Shown here one piece after another: positions 6,258 to 11,077 of a DNA stretch of 11,077 nt. The notes under the pieces were generated by a model, which ran no database searches, was not told the DNA's origin, and saw nothing but the letters and a program-made list of their open reading frames with translations. Where the stretch lies: contig CAJGCJ010000062.1 of NCBI GenBank assembly GCA_904501775.1, forward strand, positions 1-11,077, in the 5' to 3' direction. This DNA comes from an uncultured Bacteroidaceae bacterium. Lineage in GTDB: Bacteria; Bacteroidota; Bacteroidia; Bacteroidales; Bacteroidaceae. How positions within the stretch are numbered: position 1 is the stretch's first letter; every line of letters begins with the position of its first letter. Both the position numbers and the translations under genes were made by a program.

Positions 6258-6485
6258 ATGGGTAAATTATATCGTTCTTCAAACAAGGTGATTGCCGGTG
6301 TTTGTGCAGGTGTTGCCGAGTATTTCGGATGGGATGCAAAGATTGTACGTCTCATTGCGCTTTTGTGTCTTATCTTCGGTGGCTGTGGTGCTGTAGCCTA
6401 TGTTATTCTGTGGGTGTTGATGCCTCTGCAGAAAGAGAAGAGCTACGCCGAGCGTCTGAAAGACAGAATCGATAACGGCAAGTAA
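6258..6485 (+). CDS. PspC-domain small membrane protein
   Basis: The 75-residue product is essentially one PspC domain: LYRSSNKVIAGVCAGVAEYFGWD at 4-26, followed by a hydrophobic helix (about 29-56) ending VLMPL and a short charged tail. In enterobacteria PspC senses envelope stress together with PspB. Short single-domain proteins like this one are common in Bacteroidetes, and their role is not established. The gene is monocistronic: it is divergent from the methyltransferase operon, convergent with miaB, and followed by a strong terminator. The stop codon is immediately followed by the perfect 10-bp palindrome CCGATATCGG (6486-6495). I am confident of the family, not of a function. Confidence 0.92.
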   Translation: MGKLYRSSNKVIAGVCAGVAEYFGWDAKIVRLIALLCLIFGGCGAVAYVILWVLMPLQKEKSYAERLKDRIDNGK

Positions 6486-6495
6486 CCGATATCGG

Positions 6496-6545
6496 ATAAT
6501 AAATAATCAGGCTGACCGGATTCGATCAGCCTGATTATTTATTAT
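6496..6545. terminator. Bidirectional rho-independent terminator between the PspC gene and miaB
   Basis: A perfect 20-bp stem (6496-6515 with 6526-6545) closes a 10-nt loop. The core is AATCAGGCTGA/TCAGCCTGATT and the base of the stem is A/T, giving a T-rich tail on each strand. It lies 10 nt after the PspC stop codon and 13 nt beyond the miaB stop, so it can serve both convergent genes. Confidence 0.92.
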
Positions 6546-6558
6546 ATTTTCTCGTTTA

Positions 6559-7884
6559 TTATTCAACCAATTGCGCCAAGAGTGTGGCTGCTGTTGCATC
6601 TACAACCCTGATTTTTACAAAGTCGCCTATTTTGTGATTGCCACGGTCGAATACCGCTGTGCGGTTCTGCTCGGTGCGTCCGTAGAACTGCTCTTTTGAG
6701 CGTTTTGATATGCCCTCGACAAGCACTTCGTACTCCTTGCCTATGCAGCTGCGGTTCTGCTGTGCCGACAGCTCTTGCTGCAGGGCGATAATCTCGTTCA
6801 GGCGGCGTATCTTCTCGCTCTCTTCAATGTCGTCCTTGAAGTGGCGGCTTGCGAATGTGCCGGGTCGTTCCGAGTATTTGAACATGAACGCTGCGTCGTA
6901 GGCACAGTATCTCATAAGCGACAGTGTCTGCCGGTGGTCCTCTTCGGTCTCTCCGCAGAAACCTGCAATGATGTCGGTCGAAAGGCCGCAGTCGGGCACA
7001 ATGCGTCGTATGGCATCTATGCGGTCGATATACCATTCACGGGTATATTTGCGGTTCATCGATTTCAGCATCTCGCTGCTGCCGCTCTGTACGGGCAGGT
7101 GGATGTGACGGCATACGTTGGGCTCTTCAGCTATAACGTGCAGTGTCTCGTCGCTCATGTCCTTGGGGTGCGATGTTGTGAATCTTATTCTTGTGCCGGG
7201 CGCGCGGCGTGCCACTCGGCGCAGCAACTCGGGGAAGTTTATGCTTGTGCCGTCTTCCTGTATAAAGTTATACGAGTTCACGTTCTGTCCCAAAAGGATA
7301 ATCTCCTTATATCCTTTTGCTACAAGGTCATCGGCTTCGTTGAGTATGCTCTGGATGTCGCGGCTGCGCTCGCGTCCGCGTGTGTAGGGTACCACGCAGT
7401 AGTGGCAAAAGTTGTTGCATCCGCGCATAATAGATATATAACCCGATACATTCTTGCTGCATATTCTCAAGGGGATGACATCGCGGTAGGTCTCGGTTGT
7501 CGACAGCTCCACATTCATTGCGGCATGTCCCTGTTCGGCTTGTGCAATAAGTTCGGGCAGTGACAAGTAGCTGTCGGGGCCTGCAACTACGTTGACATTG
7601 TATTTTTGTATAAGCTCCTCTTTTACTCGCTCGGCCATGCAGCCTACAACGCCAATCAGGGTCTCCTTGCCACGGCGCATTGCGTTCAGCTGGTCAAGTC
7701 GGCCATAAATCTTCTGCTCGGCATTGTCGCGTATTGAACAGGTGTTGAGCAGTATGAGTTGCGCATCTGCAATGTCGTCGCACGCCTCGTAACCGGCTAT
7801 GCCCAGAATTGAGCCGATTACCTCGCTGTCGGCTACATTCATCTGGCAACCGTAAGTCTCTATGAATAGTTTTTTGTTTTCCAC
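6559..7884 (-). CDS. miaB: tRNA-2-methylthio-N6-dimethylallyladenosine synthase
   Basis: MiaB is a radical-SAM enzyme that adds the methylthio group to i6A at tRNA position 37. Numbered from the GTG at 7884 (441 residues), the UPF0004 domain carries Cys13 (ETYGCQMN), Cys49 (NTCSIRDNAEQK) and Cys82 (GCMAER) for the auxiliary 4Fe-4S cluster. The radical-SAM triad is Cys156, Cys160 and Cys163 in RGCNNFCHYCVVPYTRGRE. A TRAM domain ends the protein. An ATG at 7953 would add 23 residues, but this stretch contains a TATCTTCG promoter box (7921-7914) whose start would fall near 7907, downstream of that ATG. Starting at GTG 7884 gives the usual short lead-in to KKLFIETYGCQMNVADSEV. The gene stands alone, convergent with the PspC gene. 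Confidence 0.95.
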   Translation of the reverse strand: MENKKLFIETYGCQMNVADSEVIGSILGIAGYEACDDIADAQLILLNTCSIRDNAEQKIYGRLDQLNAMRRGKETLIGVVGCMAERVKEELIQKYNVNVVAGPDSYLSLPELIAQAEQGHAAMNVELSTTETYRDVIPLRICSKNVSGYISIMRGCNNFCHYCVVPYTRGRERSRDIQSILNEADDLVAKGYKEIILLGQNVNSYNFIQEDGTSINFPELLRRVARRAPGTRIRFTTSHPKDMSDETLHVIAEEPNVCRHIHLPVQSGSSEMLKSMNRKYTREWYIDRIDAIRRIVPDCGLSTDIIAGFCGETEEDHRQTLSLMRYCAYDAAFMFKYSERPGTFASRHFKDDIEESEKIRRLNEIIALQQELSAQQNRSCIGKEYEVLVEGISKRSKEQFYGRTEQNRTAVFDRGNHKIGDFVKIRVVDATAATLLAQLVE

Positions 7885-7906
7885 TTTGTTTGTTGAGATT
7901 TGTGAA

Positions 7907-7921
7907 TATGTTGCGAAGATA
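7907..7921 (-). promoter_or_regulatory. Candidate miaB promoter core
   Basis: The minus strand reads TATCTTCGCAACATA from 7921 to 7907, identical to the core of the opposing promoter at 7996-8010. TATCTTCG is a Bacteroidetes -7 variant. No -33 TTTG is seen 19-21 nt upstream. It supports the GTG start at 7884. Confidence 0.45.
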
Positions 7922-7971
7922 CGCAGAAAATTGATAAATATTTTCTTATTCATTTAATAAACTCTCTGATA

Positions 7972-8010
7972 TTTGAAATTTTTATAGAAAAAACCTATCT
8001 TCGCAACATA
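7972..8010 (+). promoter_or_regulatory. Promoter of the thioesterase gene cluster
   Basis: TTTG (7972-7975), a 20-nt spacer and TATCTTCG (7996-8003) fit the Bacteroidetes sigma factor consensus in both boxes and spacing. The start of transcription should be close to 8010, giving a leader of about 25 nt before the ATG at 8035. Confidence 0.75.
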
Positions 8011-8034
8011 ACTTTAGCAATAATCTACTTTTTT

Positions 8035-8442
8035 ATGGATAGAGAACTGTTCCGTTACGAGATGAAGGTGCGCGATTATGAGTGCGACATACAGGGTGTT
8101 GTGAACAATGCCAACTATCAGCATTACTTTGAACACGCCCGTCACGAGTTTCTGTTGAGCGAAGGTGTCAGCTTCTCTAAACTGCACAACGAGGGCATCG
8201 ATTTCATGGTCTCAAAGGCGGTTATTGAGTATAAGGTATCGTTGCGTGGCGACGACCGCTTTGTGGTTGCAATAGATATGAAGCGCGAGGGCGTTAAACT
8301 CGTCTGTCTGCAGAATATATACCGTTTGCCCGACAACAAGCTATGTGCAAAGGGACGCATCGAGATTATCTCGCTCAAGGATGGCCGTCTCACCCGTGGC
8401 GAAAAGTTCGACGAGCTGTTTACCCATTTTTTTGAAAAATAG
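8035..8442 (+). CDS. Hotdog-fold acyl-CoA thioesterase (4-hydroxybenzoyl-CoA thioesterase/YbgC family)
   Basis: The 135-residue protein is a single hotdog domain of the length typical for YbgC/FcbC-type thioesterases. The N-terminal block VRDYECDIQGVVNNANYQHYFEHARHEFL (12-40) holds the family pattern of an Asp (here Asp18) followed by GxVxNxxYxxYFExAR. It should hydrolyse an acyl-CoA in the cytosol. The natural substrate cannot be read from the sequence. It is the first gene after a good promoter and is followed six bases later by the small hypothetical gene. The start is the only ATG that fits the promoter and the family N-terminus. Confidence 0.88.
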   Translation: MDRELFRYEMKVRDYECDIQGVVNNANYQHYFEHARHEFLLSEGVSFSKLHNEGIDFMVSKAVIEYKVSLRGDDRFVVAIDMKREGVKLVCLQNIYRLPDNKLCAKGRIEIISLKDGRLTRGEKFDELFTHFFEK

Positions 8443-8448
8443 ACCGAT

Positions 8449-8847
8449 ATGGATTTTTTGATAGAATATGCCCCATTGATATTGCTTGGCGTAGCCGTCT
8501 TTCTCAAGGTACGTGGCGCCAAGGAAAAACTCGAGAAGAGTGCCCGCAGCGGGCAGCCTAAAGCTATGGGCGAGGTGTTCCCCGAGGTAGAGGTTCCCGC
8601 CGGCGACTTGGGGCCTGCACCCACATTCCCCACATTCAAAGACATATTGAACAGGGACAAAAACAGCGATAAGAACTATATGGAGAAGCCCCGCGTGGCT
8701 CCTGCCCCTAAAAAAGCCATAGCCGAGGAGAAGCCGTCGCCCTATCGGTCGAATCCGGTGGCACATGACTGCAAACCTTCTCTCTCGACACGCAGCGAAG
8801 CAAAGCGGGCATTCATAAGCAGTGAGATATTTAACAGAAAGTATTAA
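8449..8847 (+). CDS. Hypothetical protein with N-terminal membrane anchor
   Basis: I do not recognise a named family. The 132-residue product begins MDFLIEYAPLILLGVAVFLKV, one membrane helix (about 4-20) without a cleavage site or lipobox, followed by a basic segment (KVRGAKEKLEKSARSG). This is the positive-inside pattern of an N-out, C-in anchor. Residues 45-105 are Pro- and charge-rich and look disordered. The C-terminus EAKRAFISSEIFNRKY (117-132) looks like a compact conserved tail, and I recall similar endings in Bacteroides hypothetical proteins. It lies 6 nt after the thioesterase and 18 nt before the CoA-transferase, so it is co-transcribed with them. Confidence 0.75.
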   Translation: MDFLIEYAPLILLGVAVFLKVRGAKEKLEKSARSGQPKAMGEVFPEVEVPAGDLGPAPTFPTFKDILNRDKNSDKNYMEKPRVAPAPKKAIAEEKPSPYRSNPVAHDCKPSLSTRSEAKRAFISSEIFNRKY

Positions 8848-8865
8848 TTAAATAAAAGATAAAAC

Positions 8866-10353
8866 ATGGCATATCGTATAATGACGGCACAAGAGGCTGC
8901 CGAATATATTAATGATGGTGATGGTGTAGGTATAAGTGGCTTTACATTGTCGGGAACTCCCAAGACAGTTCTTCCCGAGGTTGCCAAACGTGCCGAAGAG
9001 GCTCATGCAGCAGGCAAACCATTTAAAATAGACCTATATTCGGGTGCTTCAACAGGCGATGCCATCGACGGTGCCCTTACACGTGCCGAGGCGATACGTT
9101 TTCGTGCACCATTCATCTCTAACCCAATTGTGCGTACAGCCATAAACGGCAAGCAGATAACATACACCGACCTTCATCTATCGCTCATGGCACAGGACTT
9201 GCGCTATGGCTTTATGGGTAAGGTGAATGTTGCCATTCTCGAGGCTGTCGACATTACCGACGATGGTAAGGTGTATCTTACCACAGCCGGCGGAATTGGC
9301 CAGACAGTGGCTAACCTTGCCGACAAGATAATAATTGAGCGCAACGTATATCATAAGACAATTGGCCTGCACGACGTTTATGAGCCGGTTGACCCTCCTT
9401 ATCGCAAGGAGATACCCATCTATAAGGCCGACGACCGCGTAGGCAAGCCCTATGTGCAGGTCGACCCAAAGAAGGTCGTGGGTATTGTCGAGGTCAATAT
9501 GCCAAACGAGATTGTGGTGTTTAAGGAGCTTGACGATGTGACACGCAAGATTGGCGAGAATGTTGTAAACTTCATCCTCGAGGATATGAAGCGTGGCATC
9601 ATCCCTGCCGAAGGATTGCCCATTCAGAGCGGTATCGGTAATGTTGCCAATGCTGTGCTCAAGGGACTCGAGGAGTGCGACGGAATACCTCCTTTGTATC
9701 TTTACTCTGAGGTACTTCAGGACTCAGTTATAAAGCTCATGGAGCTTGGACGCGTGAAGGCCGGCAGTACATGCTCGCTTTCGTTGAGCCGCGAGTGTCT
9801 CGACCATGTATACGACAACCTCGACTTCTTCCGCGATAAACTTGTGCTTCGCCCCAGTGAAATATCCAATCACCCCGAGATAATTCGCCGTTTGGGTATC
9901 ATAGCGATGAATACCGCTATCGAGGTAGACCTCTACGGCTGTGTGAACTCTTCACACATCTGCGGTACACGTCTTATGAACGGTATCGGTGGCTCGGGCG
10001 ATTTTGCACGCAACGCCTATATCTCTATATTTACCTGTCCTTCGACACAAAAGGGCGGCATGATAAGCTCTATTGTTCCAATGGTTACCCATGCCGACCA
10101 CACCGAGCACGATGTCAACATCGTTGCAACAGAATATGGTGTAGCCGACTTGCGCGGAAAGGGACCCGATGAACGTGCCCGACTGCTTATCGAGAAGTGT
10201 GCACATCCTGCATACAAGCAGCTCTTGTGGGATTATCTTAAGATTGCAAAGAGCGGTCATGTGAGCCATAATGTAGCAGCTGCACTCGGAATGCACGCGA
10301 CATTTGAGCGTGAGGGCGATATGCGACTCACCGACTGGAGCAAATTCGTATAA
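8866..10353 (+). CDS. Acetyl-CoA hydrolase/transferase family, probable succinate CoA-transferase
   Basis: The 495-residue protein is full-length for the class I acetyl-CoA hydrolase/transferase family (AarC, Cat1, Ach1 type), which swaps CoA between acetate, succinate or propionate. Seen in order: QSGIGNVANAV (254-264); YSEVLQDS (280-287), whose Glu282 is the expected catalytic residue that forms the glutamyl-CoA intermediate; and GIGGSGDFARNAYISIF (373-389), the family's CoA/oxyanion loop. TEYGVADLRGKGPDERA follows (422-438). In a Bacteroidales background a role in succinate/propionate/acetate fermentation is the best reading, but substrate preference cannot be set from motifs alone. The leader is short and A-rich with no Shine-Dalgarno. 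The next gene starts four bases after the stop, suggesting co-translation. Confidence 0.93.
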   Translation: MAYRIMTAQEAAEYINDGDGVGISGFTLSGTPKTVLPEVAKRAEEAHAAGKPFKIDLYSGASTGDAIDGALTRAEAIRFRAPFISNPIVRTAINGKQITYTDLHLSLMAQDLRYGFMGKVNVAILEAVDITDDGKVYLTTAGGIGQTVANLADKIIIERNVYHKTIGLHDVYEPVDPPYRKEIPIYKADDRVGKPYVQVDPKKVVGIVEVNMPNEIVVFKELDDVTRKIGENVVNFILEDMKRGIIPAEGLPIQSGIGNVANAVLKGLEECDGIPPLYLYSEVLQDSVIKLMELGRVKAGSTCSLSLSRECLDHVYDNLDFFRDKLVLRPSEISNHPEIIRRLGIIAMNTAIEVDLYGCVNSSHICGTRLMNGIGGSGDFARNAYISIFTCPSTQKGGMISSIVPMVTHADHTEHDVNIVATEYGVADLRGKGPDERARLLIEKCAHPAYKQLLWDYLKIAKSGHVSHNVAAALGMHATFEREGDMRLTDWSKFV

Positions 10354-10357
10354 CACG

Positions 10358-10894
10358 ATGAAGAAAAAACTTGTAACCGAAATGGGGCGTATGGGGCGCG
10401 ACGAATTTGTTCGCGCCCATAAGCTGCCATTGACTATAGTACTCGATAACATACGAAGCCTGCATAACGTAGGTGCTGTCTTTCGCACAAGTGATGCCTT
10501 CCGTGTGCATCGCGTCTTGCTGTGTGGAATAACCGCCACACCACCGGCGGCCGAGATTCATAAGACTGCATTGGGTGCCGAGGATGTCGTAGAGTGGCAA
10601 TATTATGCCGATACCATGCAGGCAGTAGAGGCTCTGCGTGCCGAGGGATGCCGCGTATATTCAATTGAACAGGTCGAGGAGAGTATCCCTTTGCAGAGTT
10701 TCGAGGTCGAAGAGGGCATCGAATATGCTGTAATTCTTGGAAACGAGGTGAAAGGCGTGCAGCAGCAGGTGGTGGATGCGTGCGACGGCTCTATTGAGAT
10801 ACCGCAGTTTGGAACAAAACATTCACTCAACGTCTCGGTTACCGGTGGAATGGTAATATGGGAGTTCGCCTGCAAGATGGGTTGGGTAAAATAA
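10358..10894 (+). CDS. TrmH/SpoU-family RNA 2'-O-methyltransferase
   Basis: This is a compact SPOUT methyltransferase of 178 residues, which transfers methyl from SAM to a ribose 2'-OH of tRNA or rRNA. The three knot motifs are clear: motif 1 LDNIRSLHNVGAVFRTSDAF (29-48), motif 2 AVILGNEVKGV (124-134) and motif 3 IPQFGTKHSLNVSVTGGMVIWEF (148-170). There is no N-terminal substrate-binding domain of the RlmB type, so the target is probably recognised by the core alone. The exact RNA site is not predictable. A longer frame from 10304 runs inside the CoA-transferase gene. The ATG at 10358, four bases after that stop, gives the family N-terminus MKKKLVTEMGR. Confidence 0.9.
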   Translation: MKKKLVTEMGRMGRDEFVRAHKLPLTIVLDNIRSLHNVGAVFRTSDAFRVHRVLLCGITATPPAAEIHKTALGAEDVVEWQYYADTMQAVEALRAEGCRVYSIEQVEESIPLQSFEVEEGIEYAVILGNEVKGVQQQVVDACDGSIEIPQFGTKHSLNVSVTGGMVIWEFACKMGWVK

Positions 10895-10974
10895 CCCCCA
10901 AGGGACACGCGCCGGTGGCAAGGTGGTAGATGTTGACAATATATAAGAAAACTAACCTTTAAACAATACAAACC
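10895..10974 (+). other. Intergenic region before the lipoprotein gene
   Basis: It holds a GC-rich half (10895-10930) without a clear terminator hairpin and an AT-rich half with TTG (10934-10936) and TAACCTTTA (about 10953-10961), a loose match to the Bacteroidetes promoter. A separate transcript for the lipoprotein is possible. Confidence 0.3.
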
Positions 10975-11077
10975 ATGAAACGAGTAATTTATTTATTAGC
11001 CTTTGCTGCCTTATTTGCAGCATGCTCAAGCGATGATGACAATACGCAGAAAGGGATTCCTTTCAATGAAACAGAAA
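10975..11077 (+). CDS. Lipoprotein, N-terminal fragment (runs off the window)
   Basis: Thirty-four codons are visible. The start MKRVIYLLAFAALFAACSSDDDN is a type II signal peptide: two basic residues, a hydrophobic core and the lipobox LFAAC, with lipidation expected on Cys17. The acidic SSDDDN that follows matches the lipoprotein export signal described in Bacteroidetes that sends proteins to the cell surface, so an outer-membrane, probably surface-exposed protein is inferred. The mature domain is beyond the window, so no function can be given. Confidence 0.85.
   Translation, partial: MKRVIYLLAFAALFAACSSDDDNTQKGIPFNETE

Noticed and set aside
10304..10357. 18-residue upstream extension of the SpoU-family gene
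   Set aside because: It overlaps the end of the CoA-transferase in another frame. The ATG at 10358 fits family length and operon spacing.
1..11077. CRISPR array, tRNA/rRNA gene, insertion sequence, prophage or defence island
   Set aside because: No regularly spaced repeats, no transposase, integrase or phage proteins, and no RNA gene signatures were seen. Gene content and style are uniform core chromosome.

Overview
The window looks like a core chromosomal segment of a member of the order Bacteroidales (Bacteroides, Prevotella or Muribaculaceae-like). The proteins recall Bacteroides orthologs. The promoters fit the Bacteroidetes pattern (TTTG, about 20 nt, then TAnnTTTG or TATCTTCG). Starts mostly lack a Shine-Dalgarno sequence, and the last gene encodes a lipoprotein with an Asp-rich SSDDDN export signal after its lipobox cysteine. 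I see no transposase, phage gene, CRISPR array, tRNA or rRNA.

Layout. 1-509 (-) is the N-terminal part of metK (S-adenosylmethionine synthetase), preceded by a ~230 nt untranslated leader and a promoter in 510-907. 908-6071 (-) is one compact operon, read right to left: a zinc-ribbon SAM-dependent methyltransferase, ftsX, a DUF3098 two-helix membrane protein, uppP, truB, queA and folK. Most joints overlap by 1-4 nt or are separated by fewer than 40 nt. 6072-6257 is an AT-rich divergent region holding a 22-bp palindrome. 6258-6485 (+) is a PspC-domain protein, ending at a 20-bp-stem bidirectional terminator that it shares with convergent miaB (-). A divergent promoter region at about 7885-8034 then drives a rightward cluster: hotdog thioesterase, small membrane-anchored hypothetical protein, succinate/acetate CoA-transferase, SpoU-family RNA methyltransferase, and the first 34 codons of a lipoprotein.

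How the genes fit together. Four genes act on RNA, three of them surely on tRNA (truB, queA, miaB and a TrmH/SpoU methylase). MetK makes SAM, which QueA, MiaB, the SpoU enzyme and the zinc-ribbon methyltransferase all consume. FtsX and UppP serve cell division and the cell-wall lipid carrier cycle. The CoA-transferase probably belongs to succinate/propionate/acetate fermentation.

The coding content is ordinary. The unusual signals are in the DNA: a 35-bp palindrome (17-bp perfect arms, 1-nt centre) inside the folK coding sequence; a long, possibly structured metK leader; an inverted repeat in the metK promoter and a palindrome at the probable start of the methyltransferase operon that share the 10-mer AGCACATTTT; and a 15-bp inverted repeat of the promoter core between miaB and the thioesterase gene, which argues for a GTG start for MiaB. 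I found no convincing new multi-gene system.
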